Part shown: one piece after another, positions 1 to 7,915 of the stretch | Position numbering within the stretch: position 1 is the stretch's first letter | How the letters are laid out: each line of letters opens with the position of its first letter | DNA from: an uncultured Bacillota bacterium | GTDB lineage: Bacteria > Bacillota_I > Bacilli_A > RFN20 > CAG-631 | DNA: 61,190 nt | Direction: 5' to 3' | Assembly (NCBI GenBank): GCA_902491575.1 | Contig: CABUID010000012.1 | Coordinates: forward strand, 1-61,190 | The notes under the pieces: model-generated | What the model saw: only the letters and a program-made list of their open reading frames with translations | The model's database searches: none | Told to the model about the DNA's origin: nothing | Program-made: the position numbers and the translations under genes

Positions 1-2
1 TT

Positions 3-275
3 AAACCTAGAACACCTCGACATAATGGTAAGGTAGAACGTAGCCATCGAAATGACCAAGAACGTTTCTATTCTTATTTAAAATTCTTTTCTTTAAAGGA
101 TTTAAATCTTCAAATGAAAGCTTATTTAAAACGTTCGAACAATATTCCTTCCAGTTCTTTGAATTGGCACTCTCCTTTAGAGAAAAGGGATACTCTTATC
201 AACGTTAAGCATTACAACAAATCGATTATTCCTTTCTTTTCTAAAAATCTTTTCAATCATATCCTATCAAATTAA
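3..275 (+). CDS. IS481/IS3-type DDE transposase, C-terminal end (5' cut by window edge)
   Basis: An open frame enters from the left window edge and ends at TAA 273-275. It encodes about 90 residues, including PRTPRHNGKVERSHRND and QERFY. This is the end of an rve-type integrase core, where the Glu of GKVER is the third acidic residue of the DDE triad that binds metal for strand transfer. The family uses this protein to move its insertion sequence. The rest of the gene lies outside the window, so intactness and exact family (IS481 is most likely from the PRTPRHNGKVERSHRND signature) cannot be settled. Downstream lies the 3' end of the ABC exporter operon on the other strand. Confidence 0.82.
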   Translation, partial: KPRTPRHNGKVERSHRNDQERFYSYLKFFSLKDLNLQMKAYLKRSNNIPSSSLNWHSPLEKRDTLINVKHYNKSIIPFFSKNLFNHILSN

Positions 276-313
276 TTTGTTTTTTTCTCTTTTTTTGTCT
301 CACATCATTTACA
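3..313 (+). mobile_element. Right end of an insertion sequence with a candidate terminal repeat
   Basis: After the transposase stop, the sequence read inward from 313 begins TGTAAATGATGTGAGACA (313 back to 296). It starts with TGT, as the terminal repeats of IS481-type elements commonly do. The left end lies outside the window, so the repeat cannot be paired and the boundary is a guess. The transposase assignment is firmer than this end. Confidence 0.45.
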
Positions 314-338
314 ACTTAACAAAAATCAAATTTTATTT

Positions 339-2117
339 CTAATCTTTATAATTTTCACTTTGTTTAGAAAACATTTCTTTATAAATACCATTTCTTTTCA
401 TTAGTTCTTTGTGAGAACCTATTTCAACAATATTTCCATTAACAAACACAACTATCTTATCAACAATTGTCGATACTGCTAATCTATGAGAAATAAATAT
501 AGCTGTTTTGTTTTTACACATCTCAAAGAAATCCTTGTATATTTCACTTTCAGCTATAGGATCTAAATTTGCAGTTGGCTCATCTAAAATTAGAATTGGA
601 CTATTCTTATAAACACAACGTGCAATAGCTAATTTTTGTTCTTGTCCACCAGAAAGTTCTATGCCAGTAGTACTAAAACTTTTACTTAAATAAGTATTAT
701 CTTTGTTTGATAATGAATTGACTTTATCATATAAATCCACTTTTTTTAATATTTGATAAATAAACATGTCATCCTTTTCTTCAGACATAGTTATATTCTC
801 TTTTATTGAAAAAGCAAAATTTGAAAAATCTTGAAACACTGCTGAAATTAAATCATAATACTCACCATCAGGTATTTTCCAAATATCTATACCATTTAAA
901 GTAATAACGCCCTCACTTGGTTTATAAAACTTACACAATAACTTTATGAATGTTGTCTTCCCTGCTCCATTTAATCCGACTATTACAATTTTTTCTTTAT
1001 TTTTTATTTTTATATTTATATTATTTAAAACCTTTTTTGTAGAATTTGGATAAATAAAGGAAACATTCTTAAATTCAATTTCAATACTATTTCTATCAAT
1101 TGGAATATGAATCTGTTCTTCATTATTTTTATCATTATTTAATAATCTATTTAAACTATGATAATCATTTACATTAAGCATTTGTTGATTATAATTGCTT
1201 AATTGCTTTGTAATAGAGGATATATTAATAGTAAGTGAAGTAATTGCACTAAAATACAATGTAAAATCGCCTAGTGAAATGTTATTACTACTATAACTCT
1301 TAGCCAAAAAAGATAAAACTATAAAAGATTGAACTGCCAAAACCATCTCATTTAATATATTATGAAAGGCATTTAATTTAAAAGATTTATATTGAAGTGT
1401 AACCATCTCATCTCTATATTTTTTATTTTTATCCATATACCATTTACCTAGATTATTAACTCTTATCTCTTTTGCAGATCCTTTATTATGAAATGCTGCT
1501 CCAAATAAGTATTCTATATATCTAGAATTCTCAGATAATAATTTTCTCATTTTTTTATTATGTAAATATTCTATATAGACTGTTATAATTTTAACGATTA
1601 AAGTTATAAATATTAAAATTATAAATATAAAATCAAACCTTAAAGTTAAGTAAATAAATCCTGTAACAGTCATTATACTAGCTACAATATTTTGAATATA
1701 AATCAATGAGTTAGTTATTTCTTCTACTTTATTGGCTAATTTTATTAAATTTTGTGTTTCAGGATTTTCAATATCTTGATATTTCAATTGCATTGAAAGA
1801 TTACCAATTCTATTTTTGACTTTTTTAGCAAAAATATCTGCATGAAAATCAATTTTATTTTTTAAAAATAAATTAAAAATATTTAAAAATACTAATATCA
1901 ATGCATAAACAAAAATGGTCTTAGCAATTTTTATGTATTCAATATTTTGACTAGTTAATAATTCAATAAAAATTTTTGGGAAATAAACATATAATAATGG
2001 AAGACTTGCTTTTATAATTATTTGAAAAATAGAAAGTATTACAAATAAAGGTTCAAATTTGTAAATTAATTTGATTATTTCTATAGGAGATTTTACTTTT
2101 GATATGAATCTATTCAT
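339..2117 (-). CDS. ABC exporter half-transporter (permease plus ATPase), second gene of pair
   Basis: This is a 592-residue membrane exporter with an N-terminal six-helix region (about 1-330) and a C-terminal nucleotide-binding domain. The domain shows Walker A GLNGAGKTT, signature LSGGQEQKLAIAR, Walker B ILILDEPTANLD with the catalytic Glu, and switch ISHR. All motifs are canonical, so the protein should hydrolyse ATP. Its start overlaps the end of the upstream exporter gene by 8 bases and has an AAGGAG site inside that gene, so the two are co-translated and probably form a heterodimer. Exporters with a GG(Q/E)EQKLA(I/L)AR signature often move peptides or lipids. No peptide precursor, peptidase C39 domain or immunity gene is visible, so the substrate is unknown. 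Confidence 0.85.
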   Translation of the reverse strand: MNRFISKVKSPIEIIKLIYKFEPLFVILSIFQIIIKASLPLLYVYFPKIFIELLTSQNIEYIKIAKTIFVYALILVFLNIFNLFLKNKIDFHADIFAKKVKNRIGNLSMQLKYQDIENPETQNLIKLANKVEEITNSLIYIQNIVASIMTVTGFIYLTLRFDFIFIILIFITLIVKIITVYIEYLHNKKMRKLLSENSRYIEYLFGAAFHNKGSAKEIRVNNLGKWYMDKNKKYRDEMVTLQYKSFKLNAFHNILNEMVLAVQSFIVLSFLAKSYSSNNISLGDFTLYFSAITSLTINISSITKQLSNYNQQMLNVNDYHSLNRLLNNDKNNEEQIHIPIDRNSIEIEFKNVSFIYPNSTKKVLNNINIKIKNKEKIVIVGLNGAGKTTFIKLLCKFYKPSEGVITLNGIDIWKIPDGEYYDLISAVFQDFSNFAFSIKENITMSEEKDDMFIYQILKKVDLYDKVNSLSNKDNTYLSKSFSTTGIELSGGQEQKLAIARCVYKNSPILILDEPTANLDPIAESEIYKDFFEMCKNKTAIFISHRLAVSTIVDKIVVFVNGNIVEIGSHKELMKRNGIYKEMFSKQSENYKD

Positions 2118-3903
2118 TGTTTTTATTCTCCTTAGTTGTATAATATTTTGCTTGTAAATTAAATAAGTTATAATAAATTCCTTGTTGATTCATTAATTCA
2201 TGATGATTACCTTTTTCCACAATTTCACCATTAGAAAACACAAAAATAATGTCACAATTTTTAGTGCTTGATAATCTATGTGAAATAAAAATAGCTGTTT
2301 TTTCTTTTGATATATTGGATATTTTAGAAAAGAACTCATACTCAGCTAAAGGATCCATGGCACTTGTTGGTTCATCTAATACTAAAATGGATCCATCTTT
2401 ATATATTGCTCTAGCCAAAGCTAATTTTTGTTCTTCACCACCAGAAAATTCTATTCCTTCTTTATCTAATATTTTAAAAATTGAAGTATCTATTCCTTTT
2501 TTTAAAGATTTTATTTTTTCTTCTAAACCGCTTTTTATAATAGCTTCATCTAATTTACTCGCATCATATTCACTATCAAAAATTATATTTTCTTTTACTG
2601 AATAAGCAAAAATAGAAAAATCTTGTAAAACAATTCCTATATTTTTAATATATTGTTGGTACGGAATCGTTTTAATATCAATGCCATTTATCGATATAAT
2701 TCCCTCTGTTGGGTCATACAATCTTATAAGCAATTTAATAAATGTTGTTTTACCAGAACCGTTTAAACCTACAATTCCAATTCGATCATTTTTTTTAATT
2801 TCTAAATTTATATTTTTTAAAGAAAAACTATCATCACCAGGATAGGAAAATGATACTTTCTCAAATTTAATAGTATAATTTGATAAATCTAGTCTAACCT
2901 CAGGTAATTTATTGCTATCATTAATTACACTATTTAATTGAACTAAAGACTTGTATTCTTTATAAAAATCAAAAGATTTTGCCGTATCATTTAAGGTAGC
3001 AAAAGTATCAAAAATACCTAATAATAAAGAAATCAACAAAGTTGTCGATGCTAACAAAACGGTATATTCAGAAATAGATATTTTATTAGTAAATACACTA
3101 TATGAAAAATAAAAATACATAATAATTGTTTGTGTTATTGTTATTAGAGTTGATAATAAATTAATTTTTAAATTTTTAGAAAATAAATTTTTTATTTTTT
3201 TTGTTTGGATATTAAAAATTTTATTATACTTTGTTCCAATATAGTCCTTTGCATTGTTAATTCTTATTTCTTTAGCATATCGATAATCAGTCATCACAGA
3301 ATATAAATAATCTAGTTTTCTATCCTCTTCTATCTTCTCATTTATAAAATCATAATTATTTTTTTTATCAATGAAAATTAGTATTATTGAAAGTAAAGAT
3401 GTTAAAAGTATTATAATGATAAATAAAGGACTTAGAATAGAAAAAATAGAAAAAATACCTATTAATTGGAAAATGTAATAGAAAAAATTTCCAATATGGT
3501 CTATAAAAGCCGCAGCAGGATGCCCTCTCATAGATTTTCTTCTAAGATTTAATAATGTGTTATCTTGGACAAAATGATAATTAATAGAAATAGCATCCTC
3601 TGAATATTCAAATTGCATTTTGTTAGATACTTTTCTATTAAGATTATTTTCCATTAATTGTATAAACTCTCTAATTATAACAACCGATAAACTTACTACT
3701 ATATATAATCCTATTATCTTAAAAGTATATTTTTCAGGTTGCTTTGTTTCTAAAGAATCAATAATTACACCAATACCAATAATGTTAATAAAAGAAATAC
3801 TAGCCTTAAAAAAATTTTTTATAATAGTTATAAAAATAGTTTTTTTATTTATTTTAAAAGAACCTTTCAATAAAAAGTATATATTTTTTAATTTTGATTT
3901 CAT
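2110..3903 (-). CDS. ABC exporter half-transporter (permease plus ATPase), first gene of pair
   Basis: This is a 597-residue half-transporter with the same layout as its neighbour: an N-terminal transmembrane domain, then an ATPase domain with Walker A GLNGSGKTT, signature FSGGEEQKLALAR, Walker B ILVLDEPTSAMD and switch ISHR. The start follows an AAAGGA site. A small inverted repeat lies in the leader (3946-3968), and the gene begins the two-gene operon that ends at the insertion sequence. Both partners keep both ATP sites intact, unlike many asymmetric heterodimers. Peptide, bacteriocin or lipid export are all possible, and nothing in the neighbourhood decides between them. Confidence 0.85.
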   Translation of the reverse strand: MKSKLKNIYFLLKGSFKINKKTIFITIIKNFFKASISFINIIGIGVIIDSLETKQPEKYTFKIIGLYIVVSLSVVIIREFIQLMENNLNRKVSNKMQFEYSEDAISINYHFVQDNTLLNLRRKSMRGHPAAAFIDHIGNFFYYIFQLIGIFSIFSILSPLFIIIILLTSLLSIILIFIDKKNNYDFINEKIEEDRKLDYLYSVMTDYRYAKEIRINNAKDYIGTKYNKIFNIQTKKIKNLFSKNLKINLLSTLITITQTIIMYFYFSYSVFTNKISISEYTVLLASTTLLISLLLGIFDTFATLNDTAKSFDFYKEYKSLVQLNSVINDSNKLPEVRLDLSNYTIKFEKVSFSYPGDDSFSLKNINLEIKKNDRIGIVGLNGSGKTTFIKLLIRLYDPTEGIISINGIDIKTIPYQQYIKNIGIVLQDFSIFAYSVKENIIFDSEYDASKLDEAIIKSGLEEKIKSLKKGIDTSIFKILDKEGIEFSGGEEQKLALARAIYKDGSILVLDEPTSAMDPLAEYEFFSKISNISKEKTAIFISHRLSSTKNCDIIFVFSNGEIVEKGNHHELMNQQGIYYNLFNLQAKYYTTKENKNNE

Positions 3904-3945
3904 AAGAGATCCTTTACAATAATTTTTTGCCTAATTTAAATTGTT

Positions 3946-3968
3946 GCATAGCAGGGGCATTACTATGC
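3946..3968 (-). promoter_or_regulatory. Inverted repeat in the leader of the ABC exporter operon
   Basis: GCATAG (3946-3951) and CTATGC (3963-3968) flank an 11-base C/G-containing loop in otherwise very AT-rich intergenic DNA, about 40 bases before the exporter start. It could be an operator or a leader hairpin. There is no T-tract, so it is not a simple terminator. Confidence 0.35.
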
Positions 3969-4139
3969 TAAAAATTATCTAATTAACAAAATAAATCTAA
4001 AAAACTACATAATACATTCTTTAATATTATATTAATATATATTTTTAATAAAATCAATAAAATATTTAAAAATCATATCATCTTTATTTATTTTGTATTT
4101 ATCACATAATTTATATGAAAGCGGAGAAAATAAAATTGG

Positions 4140-4409
4140 GTGATTCTTATGGATGAAAACAAATCAATCGGTGAAATATATGCTGTTCTTGGGCTTGTTT
4201 TTGCTATTATTTCTTTATTTTTAACTGGAACGTTTGTATTTTCAATACTGGGACTTGTTTTTTCTTCAATTGCTAGAAAAAAAGACGAAGGAAATGGAAA
4301 GGCACAAGCTGGTTTTGTGATTTCCATTATTTCACTAATCTTGTCATTTTTATTGGTAATCGTAACCATTTTGATAGTAATTGGTTCTTTTTTAATGACA
4401 AATAATTAA
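4140..4409 (+). CDS. DUF4190-type small membrane protein
   Basis: This encodes 86 to 89 residues. A short polar N-terminus is followed by two hydrophobic helices, about residues 10-40 and 60-85. They are separated by a charged Lys/Glu-rich turn (ARKKDEGNGKAQ) that leads into a glycine-containing second helix. This is the pattern of DUF4190 proteins, whose function is unknown. The frame opens with GTG at 4140. ATG at 4149 is an equally good start, because GGGTGA sits 5 bases upstream of it, while GGAG at 4123 is 13 bases from the GTG. It is transcribed away from the ABC exporters. Confidence 0.6.
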   Translation: MILMDENKSIGEIYAVLGLVFAIISLFLTGTFVFSILGLVFSSIARKKDEGNGKAQAGFVISIISLILSFLLVIVTILIVIGSFLMTNN

Positions 4410-4426
4410 AAAAAAGATAAGATGTA

Positions 4427-4455
4427 TTCAATTTTTTATAAATTTAAAGTATAAT
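4427..4455 (+). promoter_or_regulatory. Sigma-70-type promoter of the alcohol dehydrogenase gene
   Basis: TTCAAT (4427-4432) and TATAAT (4450-4455) are separated by exactly 17 bases, just upstream of the ATG at 4471. The leader would be very short, which fits the weak ribosome site (GGTGAT) before that start. Confidence 0.55.
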
Positions 4456-4470
4456 GTATTTTGGTGATAC

Positions 4471-5688
4471 ATGATGAATGCTTTTAATCGTTTTTTTATC
4501 CGTTTATATCAACGAATACTCTATTTATTTAGTTTCTTTTTGCAATTTAAAGAACCTGTCATTATTAAAGGAACTGAATCCTTTCAATACATTATTACTT
4601 TACTGAAACATTATCAAAAGAAAAAGGCTTTTTTAATCACTGATATAGGTTTACATCAAATACATCTAGACGATTTATTAATCGAATCTTTAGAAAAAGA
4701 AAATTTTCAATATCATTTATACTATGATATAACCTCCAATCCTTCTATTAACCAAGTAGAAGAAGGCGTAAAACAATATCATGAACAAAATTGTGATTGT
4801 ATCATTGTTATGGGTGGTGGTTCTGCAATGGATGCTGCTAAAATTATTGGTGCAAGAGTTGCAAATAAAAAAACAAGTGTTGAAAAAATGAGAGGTTTAT
4901 TTAAAATTCGTCGAAAATTACCTTTATTAATAGCCATACCCACAACTGCAGGAACAGGGTCTGAAACGACCATAGCAGCAGTCATTACAAACAAAAAAAC
5001 AAAAGAAAAATTTGCGATTGAAAGTTTAAAAATACTACCTAGTTTTGCCATTTTAAATCCCGCTTTATTAGTTAATCTTCCAAAAGAAGTCACAGCAACA
5101 ACAGGTATGGATACACTAACACATGCGATTGAAGCTTTTATTGGTTCTTCCAATACTATAAAAACAAAAGAAAGTGCTATCTTAACAGTACAATTCGTTT
5201 TTAAATATTTATACTCCTCTTATGAAAATCCTAGTGATTTACTTGCTAGAGAAAAAATGCAAATCGCTTCCTATTATGGTGGAATTGCTTTTTCAAGAGC
5301 TTATGTTGGATATGCTCATGCCATAGCACACACATTAGGTGGTTATTATGATGTTTCTCACGGATTGGCAAATGCAATTATTTTACCAATTGTATTAAAA
5401 GAATATGGCGCTTCTTGTCATTATAAATTAGCAAAGCTCTATGACGCATTGTATTTAAACTCAACCTTATCCAATGAAGAAAAAGCAAATCAACTCATCG
5501 TTATGATTGAAGATTTAAATCGCAAAATGAATATTACAAATGTCTTAAAGGATATTGTTTTAGAAAAAGATATACCTATTTTAGTAGAAAGAGCAATGAA
5601 AGAAGCTATACCTTTATATCCCACTCCACAGATTTGGGGAAAACAGCAATTTGAAAAAATTTATCGGATTTTACTAGAAATAGAATAA
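4471..5688 (+). CDS. Iron-containing alcohol dehydrogenase family protein
   Basis: This 405-residue protein belongs to the iron-dependent (group III) NAD(P)-linked alcohol dehydrogenases. The coenzyme-binding stretch is MGGGSAMDAAKIIG, followed by PTTAGTGSE. The metal ligands are in GMDTLTHAIEAF (Asp and His), AHAIAHTLGG (His) and YDVSHGLANA (His), so all appear present. Compared with typical 380-residue members it has an extra hydrophobic and basic N-terminus of about 25 residues (two aromatic-rich runs), which could act as a membrane anchor. The substrate (short alcohols, propanediol or butanol-type) cannot be read from the sequence. The gene stands alone between its own promoter and a strong terminator. 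Confidence 0.88.
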   Translation: MMNAFNRFFIRLYQRILYLFSFFLQFKEPVIIKGTESFQYIITLLKHYQKKKAFLITDIGLHQIHLDDLLIESLEKENFQYHLYYDITSNPSINQVEEGVKQYHEQNCDCIIVMGGGSAMDAAKIIGARVANKKTSVEKMRGLFKIRRKLPLLIAIPTTAGTGSETTIAAVITNKKTKEKFAIESLKILPSFAILNPALLVNLPKEVTATTGMDTLTHAIEAFIGSSNTIKTKESAILTVQFVFKYLYSSYENPSDLLAREKMQIASYYGGIAFSRAYVGYAHAIAHTLGGYYDVSHGLANAIILPIVLKEYGASCHYKLAKLYDALYLNSTLSNEEKANQLIVMIEDLNRKMNITNVLKDIVLEKDIPILVERAMKEAIPLYPTPQIWGKQQFEKIYRILLEIE

Positions 5689-5690
5689 AA

Positions 5691-5718
5691 AATATCAACA
5701 AGAAGTTGATATTTTTTT
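5691..5718 (+). terminator. Rho-independent terminator after the alcohol dehydrogenase gene
   Basis: AATATCAAC (5691-5699) pairs with GTTGATATT (5705-5713) around the loop AAGAA, followed by a run of T. A-residues on the other side allow it to work for the convergent gene ending at 5717 as well. Confidence 0.85.
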
Positions 5719-5968
5719 ATATTAACATAAAACTTTTCTCCATTAAAAAGAAAATAATGGACAGTCCTATACCCATAATACTATAAAATATACATTTATC
5801 AATTTTAATAGCATCATGTCCGATATAATTTTTTTTAATATTAAAAGCAAATACTAAACTAGGTATGGCTAAAATAAATCCTATTCCTAATAATGGAGAT
5901 AAAAATACACTCAAAAAACTTGTAATGTAAACTTGATTTGTAAAATCGATATTCTTTGTTTTTTCCAT
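5717..5968 (-). CDS. Small two-helix membrane protein, function unknown
   Basis: This encodes 83 residues with a short polar start (MEKTKNIDFTNQ) and hydrophobic helices at about 13-40 and 60-80. The family is not recognised. ATG 5968 is preferred over the in-frame GTG at 5974 because AGAGAG lies about 7 bases upstream. It ends within the shared terminator of the convergent alcohol dehydrogenase gene. Its nearest upstream neighbour in the same direction is ribF, but ribF reads toward this gene only across a short gap, so co-transcription with truB-ribF is possible. Confidence 0.5.
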   Translation of the reverse strand: MEKTKNIDFTNQVYITSFLSVFLSPLLGIGFILAIPSLVFAFNIKKNYIGHDAIKIDKCIFYSIMGIGLSIIFFLMEKSFMLI

Positions 5969-6010
5969 TTTCACACTCTCTTTTTATTAGTTTGCGTAAA
6001 ATGAAATAAT

Positions 6011-6910
6011 TTATGACAAATTTTCTAATAAAGAAACATCTTTATTTAATTGTGCTTTTAACTCTTCTAATGAGGCAAATTTAATTTCTTCACGATGGTA
6101 AACTTGGAAAATAAGTGTAATAGGACAATCATAAATTTGTTTTTCAAAATTCAAAATATGCGCCTCTATTTTCAAAACTTTATCTTCTTTAATGGTTGGA
6201 TTATATCCTACATTAATCATTGCTTTATAAAAAGCATGTTCAATCTCTACTCTACCAAAATAAACTCCATGTTTTAAAAGCAGACAAGATTCATTGATTT
6301 GTATATTCGCAGTTTTAAACCCAATTGTTCTTCCAATTTTTCTACCATCAATCACTTTGGAATAGATTTTAAAAGGAGTAAATAATAATTCGTTTGCTTT
6401 TTGAACTTGACCATTTAAAATCAACTGACGGATATATGTAGAAGACACTTTATTTTGTTGAATATATACATCTTTTACTTCTACAATGTCATAATTTGTA
6501 TTTTTCTTTAAATAAGCTATATTTCCTTCTTTATTTTTTGCAAAATGAAAATCGCTACCACCTACTAAGCATTGACAATTTAAACGATTTAAAAAAGAAT
6601 GAATAAATTCATCCGCAGATAAATTCATAAAATTGTCTGTCACACTTAAAAGTAAAATATAATCGATTTCAAACTGGTTGAAGGTCTTTATTTTTTCCTC
6701 CATGTCCATAATACACCGACTCATTTTAAATCTTTTCAATACTGAATCATCAAAAGTAATAACTACACTTTTTAAATTTTTTAATTTTGCAGTTTTGATT
6801 AATGTATTTAAAATACATTGATGTCCCTTATGGATACCATCAAAAAAACCAATCGTTATACATGTTGACTCATTAAAGTCTTGCAAGTTTTTCAAATCTA
6901 TCTTTTTCAT
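6011..6910 (-). CDS. ribF: Bifunctional riboflavin kinase / FAD synthetase
   Basis: This 299-residue enzyme phosphorylates riboflavin to FMN and adenylates FMN to FAD in the cytoplasm. The N-terminal nucleotidyltransferase has GFFDGIHKGHQ (the HxGH-type ATP site) and GSDFHFAKN. The C-terminal kinase has GRTIGFKTANIQ (the TAN Mg-ATP motif) and GYNPT. ATG 6910 (MKKIDLK) is chosen because AGAGGA lies 8 bases upstream; the longer frame to 6943 has no ribosome site. The start lies inside the end of truB (38-base overlap), the common truB-ribF arrangement. The usual downstream rpsO is missing. Confidence 0.92.
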   Translation of the reverse strand: MKKIDLKNLQDFNESTCITIGFFDGIHKGHQCILNTLIKTAKLKNLKSVVITFDDSVLKRFKMSRCIMDMEEKIKTFNQFEIDYILLLSVTDNFMNLSADEFIHSFLNRLNCQCLVGGSDFHFAKNKEGNIAYLKKNTNYDIVEVKDVYIQQNKVSSTYIRQLILNGQVQKANELLFTPFKIYSKVIDGRKIGRTIGFKTANIQINESCLLLKHGVYFGRVEIEHAFYKAMINVGYNPTIKEDKVLKIEAHILNFEKQIYDCPITLIFQVYHREEIKFASLEELKAQLNKDVSLLENLS

Positions 6911-7760
6911 CGAATAATCCTCTAACACAATGATATAAAGCATCTTCTATTTTTCTATAAATAGCAATGGCTTTTTCTTCATCCATAATTAATATCTTAT
7001 CAGCAGTTTCTTGTTTTAAAATGATATCTTGACCATTATAAACTCTCTTTAAAATACTTTTATCTTTTAGCATTATATTTTTCATATTTAAACTTTCCAT
7101 AATCGAATGCACTTTTACATGATTAGCTAATAAATCCGAATAGGAATTTGCATCCTTCACTGATATTTTCCCTATTGAAATGCGTCTTAAATAAGTTAAA
7201 TGTCCCTCATTCTTTAACGCAAAAGCAATATCTACTCCTAATGTACGAATATAAGTACCTTTTGAGCATTTTACATAAATTTGAAAAGAGGTATCATTAA
7301 AATCTAATAATTTTAAATCATAAATGGTTACTTCTCTTTCAGGAATTTTTACTTCTTCATGATTGCGAGCGTATTCATATAAATGTTTACCATCAACATG
7401 AATAGAGGAATAGATAGGAGGCGTTTGCGTTATCCTACCTTTAAAAGATTTTAGGACGTTTTCTACTTGTGATTTAGTAAAAGGAATGATTTTTGAAGTA
7501 GAAACTACTTTTCCTGTTAAATCATAAGTATCCGTCTTACTTCCAAGTTGAATGGTTGCAATGTATTCTTTATCGTCATTTTCTAAAAAAGACATTACTT
7601 TCGTAGCCTGATTAACTCCTATAATGAGTAGTCCACTTGCAAATGGATCTAATGTTCCACAATGTCCGACTTTATTGGTATTATATAATTTTTTTACAAG
7701 ACGAACAACATCATAACTTGTCCATCCTTCTTTTTTATCGACTAAAATTAATCCATCCAT
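6873..7760 (-). CDS. truB: tRNA pseudouridine-55 synthase
   Basis: This 295-residue enzyme isomerises U55 of tRNA to pseudouridine in the T-arm. MDGLILVDKKEGWTSYDVV is the family N-terminus and GHCGTLDPFASGLL carries the catalytic Asp. The middle KGTYIRTLGVDIA is the conserved RNA-binding stretch. A shorter C-terminal extension follows in place of a clear PUA domain. The gene is the first of a truB-ribF pair and is separated from the upstream glycosyltransferase gene by a terminator. A GGGGGAT site precedes the start. Confidence 0.93.
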   Translation of the reverse strand: MDGLILVDKKEGWTSYDVVRLVKKLYNTNKVGHCGTLDPFASGLLIIGVNQATKVMSFLENDDKEYIATIQLGSKTDTYDLTGKVVSTSKIIPFTKSQVENVLKSFKGRITQTPPIYSSIHVDGKHLYEYARNHEEVKIPEREVTIYDLKLLDFNDTSFQIYVKCSKGTYIRTLGVDIAFALKNEGHLTYLRRISIGKISVKDANSYSDLLANHVKVHSIMESLNMKNIMLKDKSILKRVYNGQDIILKQETADKILIMDEEKAIAIYRKIEDALYHCVRGLFDEKDRFEKLARL

Positions 7761-7851
7761 ATCTTTTATCCCCCATTATTTTACTTGATTATCGGATAAA
7801 TAACAATAAAATAGTTATAATTTTATATTTAAATGATTTATATCTTTTCAA

Positions 7852-7891
7852 AAAAAATTAAAAAGGATATAGATTTTCCTTTCCATATCCT
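7852..7891 (-). terminator. Rho-independent terminator of the glycolipid operon
   Basis: On the minus strand AGGATAT (7891-7885) pairs with ATATCCT (7870-7864) and is followed by TTTTAATTTTTTT. It ends transcription from the genes at 11289-7916 before truB. Confidence 0.78.
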
Positions 7892-7915
7892 AATGATGAA
7901 ACGTATAATCTTCAA

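Noticed and set aside
3904..4139. A peptide (bacteriocin) gene between the ABC exporters and the DUF4190 gene
   Set aside because: Only a nine-codon frame without a ribosome site was found on the minus strand.
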